In this document: positions 52,401 through 61,264 of the stretch, in pieces
Layout of the letters: each line of letters starts with the position of its first letter
How positions within the stretch are numbered: the stretch's first letter is position 1
Source: Flavobacterium humidisoli
GTDB taxonomy: Bacteria > Bacteroidota > Bacteroidia > Flavobacteriales > Flavobacteriaceae
DNA length: 64,000 bases
Reading direction: 5' to 3'
Assembly: GCF_023272795.1 (NCBI RefSeq)
Contig: NZ_CP096829.1
Span: forward strand, 2,356,001 to 2,420,000
Made by a program: the position numbers and the translations under genes
The notes under the pieces: generated by a model
Told to the model about the DNA's origin: nothing
Database searches by the model: none
Seen by the model: only the letters and a program-made list of their open reading frames with translations

Positions 52401-52550
52401 TTTTCTGCTCATAATTTATGGACTATTTATGACAAAGTTCCAAACATCGATCCTGAGTCAAATTACTCAAACAGTAATGCGCAAGGTATGGAAAGAGCTT
52501 CTATGCCTTTGACAAGAAACTATGGTTTTGCACTTAATGTCAAATTCTAA
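49458..52550 (+). CDS. SusC/RagA TonB-dependent transporter (mannoside locus)
   Basis: 1030 residues with a signal peptide (MRRILAVLGVILLSSLSAAAQ), a carboxypeptidase-like domain (ITGIVTDAENKGVVAASIEV), a TonB box region, plug (VVVTSFGVKKQKKSLGYAVG, RGATSASGLNQPLYVVDGIP) and barrel ending ALNVKF. No STN domain, in keeping with control by LacI and not by a sigma/anti-sigma pair. With the SusD at 52562 it should import mannose-containing oligosaccharides. Confidence 0.93.
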   Translation: MRRILAVLGVILLSSLSAAAQNRLITGIVTDAENKGVVAASIEVQGKPFSAVTDAEGRFKMNVPEGKVILNVSSIGFQSKQVVLQEKETRVAVTLAENTQELKDVVVTSFGVKKQKKSLGYAVGELKGDDLTKNKEINLGNALQGKIAGVNVSAPVTGPSGSSRVVIRGATSASGLNQPLYVVDGIPIDNTQQGNAGMWGGADKGDGMSSFNPDDIASLSVLKGSAASALYGYRGSNGVILITTKKGKNGTGIGVDFSTNSSFNTPASLLKWQDQYGAGAPNASGVPTRFTNLQELRDSYYFAWGDKYDGTPSLSLDGKTRPYQAYGKDNVENFYRTGYSFSNTLAISGGNESTNFRLSFGNTKDESILPETTFGRNNVALSLNSAPNKRISIESNAQYISEKSHNRPYLNDSPRNPSFPTTFMTPGTDIRWLSNPYDANGGEEDFLGANVYHTNPYFATKSPLNDDLRKRFIGSAKVNYNITDKIYAKAVIGIDDINYEYTEIEPTGINYSPGGSIENRIETRSEVNASGFLGYKGDIAKDLSLDAFIGANRQHNRYSGIKMKGNNFIVPFKYFYGNTQPDKTEKLFSESEVNSLFYSADLGYKDYLFLSLTGREDWFSTLDPSNNSTFYPSVSSSFIYSEVIGLPEWISYGKIRAGWGNVGGALPEAYALALTYTTPDGQTDSLGQPILGVNGETIPNRTLKPYNVSTIEFGFENTFFNNRVSTDLTFYSKKTTNDITDADVSQASGYRTTKINVGEILNKGVEFAINVKAVKTENFSWNVGYNFAYNDSEVLNLSDKITTKTLEGNRDGRANVVLEKGQPFGVIKAYDYLRDTNGNIVLDTNGKFLRGNLIIAGQGVAPTSMGLSNDFSYKNFTLSVFVDAKFGGEIYSATNQLGTRYGLSEITLPGRETGVAVSGTDVNGNPVNTTVSAYDYWRSYSDVTSNFVYDADFVKLRAISFAYNFPKEYLKRTPFQSVSLAFSAHNLWTIYDKVPNIDPESNYSNSNAQGMERASMPLTRNYGFALNVKF

Positions 52551-52561
52551 TTCTAAAAAAG

Positions 52562-54076
52562 ATGAAAAATAGATATATCAAAATATTTTGTATCGCAATA
52601 GTTGGTGTTTTGACATTAGCTTCATGCGATAAAGGATTCGAAGAAATGAATAAGAATCCAAACGCTTTAACAGATCCGGCTGTAAAATCAATGTTTACAC
52701 TTGCAGAGATTTATGTAGACGGACAAGATTTCTCTAACACAAGAGGAAACAATTTATACGCAGCACAAATTGTACAGCAATTTTCTTCACTTGGAGGGCC
52801 AGGTTCAAAATACACGTATTCTTCGGAGTATTCGGCTGCCCTTTTTGGTGAAACTTACGGAAAAGGATTAAATCAGATTTTCCAATTGTTATCTGTAGTG
52901 GAGAACACGCCAGAGAATTCAAATATGATTCAGGCCTGCAGAATTATGAAAGTATTTTTGTTTCAAAAACTAACAGATACTTACGGTGAAGTTCCTTATT
53001 TTGAAGCAGGAAAAGGATACAATGGAAACGTTTTTTCTCCGAAATATGATACACAAGAAGCTATTTACAACGATCTTTTAAAAGAATTAGACGAGGCTGG
53101 AACGGCATTAGATGCTGGAAAACCTTTTGTTGGAAATGCCGATTTGTATTACCAAAGTGATGTTGCAAGATGGAAGAAATTGGCAAACTCTTTAATGTTA
53201 AGAGTAGCAATGCGTTTGTCTAAAGTAAATCCCGCAAAAGCAAAAGAATTTGTAGAAAAAGCGTATGCTAAAGGTGTTTTTACATCAAATGATGACAGTT
53301 TGGTTTTAAAACATGATGCAGGTCCTGCGGGAGTTAAAACAAACCCTATTACTTCTTCATGGGTTAGAAATGATTTGAATGGAGGAGAATCGAACATTAA
53401 ATTCAGTAAAACTTTCATCGATTTATTGAAAAATACAAACGATCCTCGTTTAAGAATTTATGCAAAACTAGAAGCTACAGGAGATAATAATCCTGCAAGT
53501 CAGCAAGGTTTGGCAAATGATGCTAAAGAATTTCCGGGAGGAGATAAAAAGCTTTTCTCAGATCCAAATACTTCTACAGTATTGCGTTTAGATGCTCCAA
53601 CATTAATTATGTCTTATGCTGAGGTTCAGTTTTTATTGGCAGAAGCAGCAGTAAAAGGCTGGAACGTTGGCGGATCGGCTCAAACGTATTATGAAAACGG
53701 AGTAAGAGCGGCTATGAATATCTTAATCATTTTTGGAGATAAGGTACCGGCAGTTTCACCAGCAGAATACAATACTTACATTACAACATATCCTTTTAAA
53801 GCTTCAGGAACAGAAGCAGAAAAAATCGAGCAGATTATTACTCAAAAATGGATTGTATTATTATTCAACGGTTTTGAAGCATTCTCAGAATACAGAAGAA
53901 CGGGTTATCCAGTTTTAGTTCCTGTGAATGATCCAACGGGAGATACAAAAGGAACAATCCCGAGAAGATTAATTTATGATCAGTCAGAACTTATCACAAA
54001 CGAGGCTAATTATAAAGAAGCAATTCAACGTCAAGGTTTAGATTTAATGACCACAAGAATCTGGTGGGATAAATAA
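52562..54076 (+). CDS. SusD-like lipoprotein (SusD_2 type)
   Basis: 504 residues with a lipoprotein signal (VGVLTLASCDK, Cys22). The start GFEEMNKNPNALTD and the RIMKVFLFQKLTDTYGEVPY block are typical of the second SusD family (SusD_2). Helical repeats follow (DVARWKKLANSLMLRVAMRL) and LIMSYAEVQFLLAEAAVKGW. It starts 11 bp behind susC. It would bind the glycan at the cell surface. Confidence 0.9.
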   Translation: MKNRYIKIFCIAIVGVLTLASCDKGFEEMNKNPNALTDPAVKSMFTLAEIYVDGQDFSNTRGNNLYAAQIVQQFSSLGGPGSKYTYSSEYSAALFGETYGKGLNQIFQLLSVVENTPENSNMIQACRIMKVFLFQKLTDTYGEVPYFEAGKGYNGNVFSPKYDTQEAIYNDLLKELDEAGTALDAGKPFVGNADLYYQSDVARWKKLANSLMLRVAMRLSKVNPAKAKEFVEKAYAKGVFTSNDDSLVLKHDAGPAGVKTNPITSSWVRNDLNGGESNIKFSKTFIDLLKNTNDPRLRIYAKLEATGDNNPASQQGLANDAKEFPGGDKKLFSDPNTSTVLRLDAPTLIMSYAEVQFLLAEAAVKGWNVGGSAQTYYENGVRAAMNILIIFGDKVPAVSPAEYNTYITTYPFKASGTEAEKIEQIITQKWIVLLFNGFEAFSEYRRTGYPVLVPVNDPTGDTKGTIPRRLIYDQSELITNEANYKEAIQRQGLDLMTTRIWWDK

Positions 54077-54103
54077 TTTTTAAAGTGGTTGGTTAGTTAA
54101 GAT

Positions 54104-54136
54104 AAGTCGGGTAATGAGCATACCCGGCTTATTTTT
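54104..54136 (+). terminator. Terminator after susD
   Basis: Stem AAGTCGGGTA / TACCCGGCTT with a 7-nt loop followed by ATTTTT, about 30 bp behind the susD stop. Some readthrough or a new promoter is needed for the glycosidases. Confidence 0.8.
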
Positions 54137-54512
54137 AAAATCATATAATGGATTGATTTAAAAAATAAGCAATTTGAAAAGTTACTTTAAAGATTCAAAT
54201 ACCTTTTTTTCGCAGCAAACGGAGAGTGATTCTGCTGAAAAAGATGGATTTACTTTCTGCATTTTAAATATTTCAAAAAGCCGATATTTAAAAATTTGTT
54301 CCATTTTTTGAATTTAAAACGACTCATATCAAAACCAAAATAAAGCAAAAGGCAGTGGTAAAGAAGATATTTCTAGTTGTATTTTAGAGTTACTAACAAA
54401 AAATAAATTCTAAAGAGAAGGAATAAACTTGGTCATTTCTTTCCTTCTCTAAACTGCCAAATTAGTTACCTTTTTACTAATTTTAGAAGGTATTAATATA
54501 GAATTCCATAAA
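54137..54512. other. Leader region before the glycosidase genes
   Basis: About 375 bp without a gene. It holds an inverted repeat AGAGAAGGAA (54414-54423) / TTCCTTCTCT (54441-54450) and a second one, AATTAGT/ACTAATT, at about 54461-54482. These could be regulator sites or hairpins in the 5' leader of the GH2 gene. Confidence 0.5.
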
Positions 54513-56504
54513 ATGAATTATCAAAAAAAACTTCATTGTGTCATGTGCCTATTTTGGATAGGTTTTACATCAATTGCCTTTGCACAGCAGATTGATTTAA
54601 AAAACAATTGGAAATACCGTGAAGAGAAAACGCAAAAATGGTATTCGGCGACTGTTCCGGGAGAAATTCATACAGATTTGCTAAACAGTAAATTGATACC
54701 AGATCCGTTTTACCGAGATAATGAAGAAAAACTGCAATGGATAGAACGCAAAAACTGGGAATATAAAACCACTTTTCAGGTTACAGCAAATATGCTGAAA
54801 AAGAAAAACACAGATTTAGTTTTTGACGGATTAGATACTTATGCATCTGTTTATGTAAACAATCAGCTGGTTTTAAAAGCGGATAATATGTTTCGTCAAT
54901 GGCGTGTTGAGGTCAAAAAAGTTTTGAAATCAGGAAATAATGATTTGAGAATCGTATTTCAATCGGCACAAAATGTGGTTGATTCGTTGGCTAAAAAAGA
55001 TTATCCATTTGTAATTCCAGACAATCCACGTGCTTATGTACGTAAAGCACAATACCATTTTGGCTGGGATTGGGGACCAAAATTTACAACTTGCGGAATC
55101 TGGAAAATGCCAAGATTGGAATCTTATGATGAAAAAAATCCTGAGAAACCTTATGTTTTAAATCGAAAGATTGAATTAATACAAGAGCCAGATAGTTTGG
55201 GGAGATCTTTCTATTTTAAAATTGATGGAAAGCCAGTTTATATGAAAGGAGCCAATTATATTCCATCTGATGCTTTTCTTTCTAGAGTAAATAAAAAAGA
55301 ATATGAAAAAATAGTTTTATCTGCCAAAGAAGCCAATATGAACATGCTTCGCGTTTGGGGCGGAGGCATTTATGAAGACGATTATTTCTACGATTTATGT
55401 GATAAATACGGAATAAATGTCTGGCAGGATTTTATGTTCGCTGGTACAATGGTTCCTGGAGATGATGCTTTTTTTGATAATGTAAAAAAAGAAGTTCAGT
55501 ATCAGGTAAAGCGATTGCGCCATCATCCAAGCATCGTTTTATGGTGTGGAAACAACGAATCTGATGAAGCCTTTAAAAATTGGGGCTGGATGAAAAGTTT
55601 TAAAATTTCAAAACAAGATTCCATCCGTTTATGGAAAGACTATACACGTTTATTTCATGACAGTATTCCGAAATGGGTAAAAGAAGTCGATGGTAAACGT
55701 CCGTATTTAAGTTCGTCGCCTTTACATCATTGGTCAAAAGCAAAAAGTGTAACCGAAGGAGACAGCCACTATTGGGGAATTTGGTGGGGATTAGAGGATA
55801 TTGAAGCCGTTCAGAAAAAAACAGGACGTTTTGTGAGCGAATACGGAATGCTGTCTTTACCGAATTATGCTTCAATTGAAAGTTTTACTTCTCCAGAAGA
55901 CCGTCATTTATATTCAGATATACTAAAAGTACATTTAAAAGCGGGCAAAGGTTTTGAAAAATTAGATTCCTATCTCGGTAAATATTTTATCGATGCTTCT
56001 AAAATAAAAAAGATGAACTTGGAAGATTATGCCTATTTGAGTCAGTGTCTGCATTATTATTCAATCAAAAATATTGTTGGAATTCATCGTTCGAAAGCGC
56101 CTTACAATATGGGAACTTTAGTTTGGCAGTTAAATGATTGTTGGCCTGTAGCAAGCTGGAGTATTACTGATTATAATAACCGACAGCCAAAAGCAGCCTG
56201 GTATGCTATTAAGGAAGCGTACAGAGATGACATAAAACCAGAAACTGATTTTACACATCCGAAAGATCTGCAACTGGAAGATCCAAAAATCAGCTGGGAA
56301 ATAAAAGGAAATAACATAATCATAAAAGCTCAGAAAATGGCAAAATACGTTTGCATCTCGATGAAAGGGTATAACGGAAAATGGAGCGATAATTATTTTG
56401 ATTTAAAAGCAAGAGAAGAAAAAATAATTTCGTTTGAAGGGAAAATAGCAAAACCGGAGATTAAAATTTATTCTTTGTTTGAGGTTTTGGAAAGATATAA
56501 ATAG
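54513..56504 (+). CDS. GH2 beta-mannosidase-like enzyme lacking an internal domain
   Basis: 663 residues, signal peptide present. N-terminal sugar-binding domain (WKYREEKTQKWYSATVPGEI, DLVFDGLDTYASVYVNNQLV, HFGWDWGPKFTTCGIWK). Then almost at once comes the start of the TIM barrel (FYFKIDGKPVYMKGANYIPS, NMNMLRVWGGGIYEDDYFYD). Acid/base Glu349 in WCGNNE and nucleophile Glu443 in SEYG are kept. GH2 mannosidases usually have an Ig-like domain of roughly 100 residues between GIW and the barrel; here only about 30 residues remain (LESYDEKNPEKPYVLNRKIE). Total length is short for the family (about 800-870). Either the domain was lost in frame or the enzyme is impaired. Confidence 0.85.
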   Translation: MNYQKKLHCVMCLFWIGFTSIAFAQQIDLKNNWKYREEKTQKWYSATVPGEIHTDLLNSKLIPDPFYRDNEEKLQWIERKNWEYKTTFQVTANMLKKKNTDLVFDGLDTYASVYVNNQLVLKADNMFRQWRVEVKKVLKSGNNDLRIVFQSAQNVVDSLAKKDYPFVIPDNPRAYVRKAQYHFGWDWGPKFTTCGIWKMPRLESYDEKNPEKPYVLNRKIELIQEPDSLGRSFYFKIDGKPVYMKGANYIPSDAFLSRVNKKEYEKIVLSAKEANMNMLRVWGGGIYEDDYFYDLCDKYGINVWQDFMFAGTMVPGDDAFFDNVKKEVQYQVKRLRHHPSIVLWCGNNESDEAFKNWGWMKSFKISKQDSIRLWKDYTRLFHDSIPKWVKEVDGKRPYLSSSPLHHWSKAKSVTEGDSHYWGIWWGLEDIEAVQKKTGRFVSEYGMLSLPNYASIESFTSPEDRHLYSDILKVHLKAGKGFEKLDSYLGKYFIDASKIKKMNLEDYAYLSQCLHYYSIKNIVGIHRSKAPYNMGTLVWQLNDCWPVASWSITDYNNRQPKAAWYAIKEAYRDDIKPETDFTHPKDLQLEDPKISWEIKGNNIIIKAQKMAKYVCISMKGYNGKWSDNYFDLKAREEKIISFEGKIAKPEIKIYSLFEVLERYK

Positions 56505-56543
56505 AGGTTCAAAGGCTCAGAGATATAAAAGGACGTTTCGTAG

Positions 56544-56562
56544 AGACGCACTGCATTGCGTC
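56544..56562. repeat. Short dispersed hairpin repeat
   Basis: AGACGCA / TGCGTCT with a 5-base loop, in the stretch between GH2 and the first GH92 gene. Such GTAGAGACGCA words are recognisable as a common intergenic repeat in flavobacteria. It may just be decoration between genes. Confidence 0.5.
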
Positions 56563-56588
56563 TAATACAAAGAATTAAAAGATAAAAT

Positions 56589-58850
56589 ATGAAAATACTA
56601 TTAAGCGGTTTCTTGGCATTAAATTTATTTTTTGCTAATCCGGCAATTTCACAGCAAAAAAAAGGAAAACAAACCGATATAAATTATACACAATATGTAG
56701 ATCCGCTTATTGGTTCGGCGGGTCATGGTCACGTATTTGTAGGTGCAAATGTTCCTTTTGGAGCGGTGCAGTTAGGTCCAGTAAATATTTTTGAAGGATG
56801 GGATTGGTGCAGCGGTTATAACTACGCCAGCAATACCATTTTGGGTTTCACACACACGCATTTAAGCGGAACTGGAATTGGAGATTTAAATGATATTTTG
56901 GTGCTTCCTATCAGCGGAAAAGTTGGTTTGACAAAAGGGACAAAAGAAGATATGGTAAACGGTTACGGCTCTTATTTCTCTCATAAAAACGAAGTGACTA
57001 AACCAGGATATTACAGCGTTTTATTGGATAAATATAAAGTCAAGGCCGAATTAACAGCCAGCGAAAGAGTTGGTTTTCATAAATATACTTTCGAAAACAC
57101 ACACGATTCACATATTTTAATTGATCTTGCTGACGGAATTGGCTGGGACAGACCCGAAAAAACTTTCATTAAAAAAATAAGCGAAACCAAAATTGAAGGA
57201 TATCGCTATTCTACAGGCTGGGCTTCAGATCAGCGTATTTATTTTGCAATGGAATTTTCTGAGCCAATCACCAATATGATGGTTTATGACAGTACAGCTG
57301 TGATGAAAGGAACAGATGGAGAAGGCTTAAAAATAAAAGCGGTTTTAGATTTTAAAACTTTAAAAAACAAACAGATTCTGGTAAAAGTCGGAATTTCTCC
57401 AGTAAGTGCCGAAAATGCATCTGCCAATATAAAAGCGGAAATTCCTGATTGGGATTTTGAAGCTGTCGTAAAATTGGCAGATTCAAAATGGAACAAGGAA
57501 CTTAATAAAGTTCAGATTAAAGCTGATGAAAAAACAATGAAGGTTTTTTACACTTCATTATACCATACCATGTTTGCCCCTTCTATTTTTAACGATGCCA
57601 ACGGAGATTATAGAGGAACAGACAAAAAAGTGTATGAAAAAGCCAATTTTACCAACTACACGACTTTTTCGCTTTGGGATACTTACCGTGGACTGCATCC
57701 ATTATACACCATTACACAACCTGAAAAGATCAATGATATTGTAAAGTCGTTTTTAGCGATTTATCAGCAGCAGGGCAGATTGCCAGTCTGGCATTTAATG
57801 GGCAACGAAACCAATACAATGAATGGAAATCATTCTATTGCCGTTATCGTCGATGCTTATTTAAAAGGATATCGAGATTATGATGTCAATTTAGCGTACG
57901 ACGCCATTAAAAAAACGGCAATGCAAACGCGTGACGGAATGGATTATGTTCAGAGATTAGAATATATTCCAGCGGATAAAATGCTGGAATCTGTTGGAAA
58001 TGCTTTAGAATATGCTATCGATGATTATTGTATTGCTTTGATGGCAAAAGCTTTAAACAAAGCAGACGATTATAATTATTTTACCAAAAGAGCCAATTTA
58101 TACAAACTGTATTTTGATAAAGAAACCACTTTTATGCGCGGTAAATTGACCAATGGAAATTGGAGGACACCGTTTAATCCGCTTTCTTCAGCACATCGAA
58201 AAGACGATTACGTTGAAGGAAATGCGTGGCAGTACACTTGGTTGGTTCCGCAAGATCCGTACGGTTTAATTGATTTATTTGGCAGTGAAGATAAATTTAT
58301 TGCAAAACTAGATTCACTTTTTTTAATAACTGATAAAGTAGAAGGAGAAGATGTTTCGCCAGATATCAGCGGTTTAATAGGTCAATATGCTCATGGAAAC
58401 GAACCAAATCATCATATTCCCTATTTGTACGCTTATGCCGGACAGCCTTGGAAAACAGCGAAATTAATTCGAGAAATCGATGATAAATTCTACTCAACAA
58501 AACCAGACGGATTATGCGGGAACGAAGATTTAGGGCAAATGTCGGCTTGGTATATTTTATCTTCTATGGGATTCTATTCGGTTAATCCTGCAAACGGAAT
58601 TTATGTTCTAGGAAGTCCGTTAGTAAACAGTGCTGAAATTCATCATAAAAAAGGCATTTCATTTACGATAAATGCGGTTAATAACAGCGCATCAAATATT
58701 TATATTCAAAAAGCAGAATATAACGGAAAACCATATACAAAATCATATATCACACAAGAGATGATCGTAAAAGGAGGAGAATTGAAATTATACATGGGAA
58801 GTAAACCGTCATCAACTTTTGGGATTAAAAAAGAAGATAGGCCTCAATAA
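56589..58850 (+). CDS. GH92 alpha-mannosidase (first copy)
   Basis: 753 residues, signal peptide (MKILLSGFLALNLFFANPAI). The GH92 N-terminal domain has YVDPLIGSAGHGHVFVGANV, PFGAVQLGP and FTHTHLSGTG. The catalytic (alpha/alpha)6 domain has FSLWDTYRGLHPLYTI, QQQGRLPVWHLMGNETNTMN, YAHGNEPNHHIPYLY and DGLCGNEDLGQMSAWYILSS. The family is calcium-dependent and removes alpha-linked mannose with inversion. The Glu of GNED is the presumed acid. HTHLSGTG differs from the HQPSPW text of the second copy, which points to different linkage or substrate preference. Confidence 0.93.
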   Translation: MKILLSGFLALNLFFANPAISQQKKGKQTDINYTQYVDPLIGSAGHGHVFVGANVPFGAVQLGPVNIFEGWDWCSGYNYASNTILGFTHTHLSGTGIGDLNDILVLPISGKVGLTKGTKEDMVNGYGSYFSHKNEVTKPGYYSVLLDKYKVKAELTASERVGFHKYTFENTHDSHILIDLADGIGWDRPEKTFIKKISETKIEGYRYSTGWASDQRIYFAMEFSEPITNMMVYDSTAVMKGTDGEGLKIKAVLDFKTLKNKQILVKVGISPVSAENASANIKAEIPDWDFEAVVKLADSKWNKELNKVQIKADEKTMKVFYTSLYHTMFAPSIFNDANGDYRGTDKKVYEKANFTNYTTFSLWDTYRGLHPLYTITQPEKINDIVKSFLAIYQQQGRLPVWHLMGNETNTMNGNHSIAVIVDAYLKGYRDYDVNLAYDAIKKTAMQTRDGMDYVQRLEYIPADKMLESVGNALEYAIDDYCIALMAKALNKADDYNYFTKRANLYKLYFDKETTFMRGKLTNGNWRTPFNPLSSAHRKDDYVEGNAWQYTWLVPQDPYGLIDLFGSEDKFIAKLDSLFLITDKVEGEDVSPDISGLIGQYAHGNEPNHHIPYLYAYAGQPWKTAKLIREIDDKFYSTKPDGLCGNEDLGQMSAWYILSSMGFYSVNPANGIYVLGSPLVNSAEIHHKKGISFTINAVNNSASNIYIQKAEYNGKPYTKSYITQEMIVKGGELKLYMGSKPSSTFGIKKEDRPQ

Positions 58851-58972
58851 TTTAAGATTTCTGATTTAAGATTTTTCGGCAACCCTCCTGCGAGATTTTT
58901 AAAACCTTGTAGGTATTTAGACAAAGATTAAAAGCTTAAAGCTTATGGCTTAAAGCATAAAGCAAAAAAAAA
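58851..58972. other. Spacer between GH92 genes
   Basis: About 120 bp with repeat-like words (CCTGCGAGATTTTTAAAACC, then TTGTAGGTATTTAGAC) of the kind scattered between flavobacterial genes. No gene or clear terminator. Confidence 0.4.
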
Positions 58973-61258
58973 ATGAAAATAAAGAGTTTAATTTTTTTAG
59001 GAATATTACAATCCTGTCTTTTTTTAAACGCGCAGGTAAAAGCTTTAGATCCTGTAGAATATGTAAACCCGTTAATGGGAACACAATCATTACATAATCT
59101 TTCCAACGGAAATACGTATCCCGCCATCTGCAGACCGTGGGGAATGAATTTCTGGACCCCTCAAACGGGCAAAATGGGCGATGGATGGGCTTATACGTAT
59201 ACGGCAGAAAAAATTAGAGGATTTAAACAAACGCATCAGCCTTCACCTTGGATGAACGATTACGGTCAGTTTTCTATTATGCCAGTAACTGGTAAATTGG
59301 CTTTCGCCGAAGATGAAAGAGCAAGCTGGTTTAGCCATAAAGCGGAGGTTTCAAAACCGTATTATTACAGCGTTTATTTGGCCGATCATGACGTTACGAC
59401 CGAAATTACAACAACTGAAAGAGCAGCGCATTTTCAGATTACATTTCCCGAAAATGAAAAATCTTCTATTGTAATTGATGCTTTTGATAAGGGTTCTTAT
59501 ATCAAAATAATTCCATCAGAGAATAAAATAATAGGTTATACAACACGAAACAGCGGTGGAGTTCCACAAAATTTCAAGAACTATTTTGTATTAGAATTTG
59601 ATAAAAAGTTTGAAAGCAATTCGACTTGGTTGGATAAAGATTTAACCACTGATAAATTAGAAGCTCAAGGAAATCATGTAGGAGCAGTTATCGGTTTTCA
59701 AACTAAAAAAGGAGAAAAAGTAAATGTTAGGGTGGCATCCTCTTTTATAAGTCAAGAGCAAGCTGAATTGAACTTGAAGAACGAATTAGGCACATCGACT
59801 TTTGAAGAAACAGTTTCACAATCTAAAGCAGAATGGAATAAAGTTCTAGGGAAAATTGCGGTAGAAGACACCAATACAGATCAGTTAAAAACTTTTTATT
59901 CTTGTTTATACCGTACAGTTTGTTTTCCTCAAAAGCAATATGAAATTGATAAAGACGGAAAAATTGTGCACTACAGTCCATACAACGGAAAATTGCTGCA
60001 AGGCTATATGTATGCGGGAACGGGATTTTGGGACACTTTCCGTGCTTTATATCCTCTGTTAAATCTCGTTTATCCTTCTATAAACAAAGAAATGCAGGAA
60101 GGATTAATAAACGATTATAAAGAAGGTGGATTTCTGCCAGAATGGTCAAGTCCAGGTTTTAGAAATGTAATGGTAGGAAATAATTCTGCTTCTGTAGTTT
60201 CAGATGCTTATATGAAAGGATTACGCGGCTATGATATCAATACTTTATACGAAGCTTTGCTGCACGGAGCCAATAATGAAGGGCCAATGGATGCTGTGGG
60301 TAGAAAGGGAGTTCAGTACTACAATACTCTAGGATATGTTCCTTATGATGTTAAAATTAATGAAAACGCAGCAAGAACGCTTGAATATGCTTATGATGAT
60401 TTTACGATTTGGAAGTTGGCAAAAGCATTAAATCGCCCGAAAAAAGAAATCAGCCTTTTTGAAAAACGAATGCTGAATTATAAAAAACTCTACAATTCGG
60501 AAATTGGATTAATGAGCGGACGAAATAAAGACGGAAGTTTCCCTCCTAATTTTAATCCGTTCAAGTGGGGAGATGCCTTTACTGAAGGAAACAGCTGGCA
60601 TTACAGTTGGAGTGTTTTTCATGATATTCAGGGCTTGATTGATTTAATGGGAGGAGAGAAAAATTTCACAGCGAAATTAGATGCGGTATTTACAATGCCT
60701 CCCGTTTTTGATGACAGTTATTATGGAGCCGTTATTCATGAAATTCGCGAAATGCAGATTATGAATATGGGACAATATGCTCACGGAAACCAGCCAATTC
60801 AGCACATGATTTATTTGTACAATTATGCAGGAGAACCTTGGAAAACACAATATTGGTCAAGAGAAGTCATGAACCGTTTGTACAAGCCTACTCCAGATGG
60901 TTATTGCGGAGATGAAGATAACGGACAAACTTCTGCTTGGTATATTTTCTCAGCCATGGGATTCTATCCAGTTTGTCCGGGAACAGAAGAATATGTTTTG
61001 GGAGCGCCTCTGTTTAAGAAAACAACTTTGCAGTTAGAAAACGGAAAACAGCTTATTATCAATGCTCCTAATAATTCAGAAGCTAACAAATATGTAAACG
61101 AATTAAAATGGGATAATGCTCTTCATTCTAAAAATTACATCAATCATTTTGATGTGTTGAAAGGCGGAGAATTAAATTTTGATATGACCAATTCTCCTAA
61201 TTTTAAAAGAGGTGCAACAAAAGAAGCATTCCCATATTCTTATTCAACTTCAAAATAA
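58973..61258 (+). CDS. GH92 alpha-mannosidase (second copy)
   Basis: 761 residues, signal peptide (MKIKSLIFLGILQSCLFLNA). GH92 blocks: YVNPLMGTQSLHNLSNGNTY, PAICRPWGMNFWTPQTG, FKQTHQPSPWMNDYGQFSIM, GFWDTFRALYPLLNLVYP, EGGFLPEWSSPGFRNVMVGN, YAHGNQPIQHMIYLY and DGYCGDEDNGQTSAWYIFSA. The HQPSPWMNDYG text is seen in GH92 exo-mannosidases active on alpha-1,2-mannosides, so it may trim high-mannose glycans. This preference is inference. Confidence 0.93.
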   Translation: MKIKSLIFLGILQSCLFLNAQVKALDPVEYVNPLMGTQSLHNLSNGNTYPAICRPWGMNFWTPQTGKMGDGWAYTYTAEKIRGFKQTHQPSPWMNDYGQFSIMPVTGKLAFAEDERASWFSHKAEVSKPYYYSVYLADHDVTTEITTTERAAHFQITFPENEKSSIVIDAFDKGSYIKIIPSENKIIGYTTRNSGGVPQNFKNYFVLEFDKKFESNSTWLDKDLTTDKLEAQGNHVGAVIGFQTKKGEKVNVRVASSFISQEQAELNLKNELGTSTFEETVSQSKAEWNKVLGKIAVEDTNTDQLKTFYSCLYRTVCFPQKQYEIDKDGKIVHYSPYNGKLLQGYMYAGTGFWDTFRALYPLLNLVYPSINKEMQEGLINDYKEGGFLPEWSSPGFRNVMVGNNSASVVSDAYMKGLRGYDINTLYEALLHGANNEGPMDAVGRKGVQYYNTLGYVPYDVKINENAARTLEYAYDDFTIWKLAKALNRPKKEISLFEKRMLNYKKLYNSEIGLMSGRNKDGSFPPNFNPFKWGDAFTEGNSWHYSWSVFHDIQGLIDLMGGEKNFTAKLDAVFTMPPVFDDSYYGAVIHEIREMQIMNMGQYAHGNQPIQHMIYLYNYAGEPWKTQYWSREVMNRLYKPTPDGYCGDEDNGQTSAWYIFSAMGFYPVCPGTEEYVLGAPLFKKTTLQLENGKQLIINAPNNSEANKYVNELKWDNALHSKNYINHFDVLKGGELNFDMTNSPNFKRGATKEAFPYSYSTSK

Positions 61259-61264
61259 AAATAT

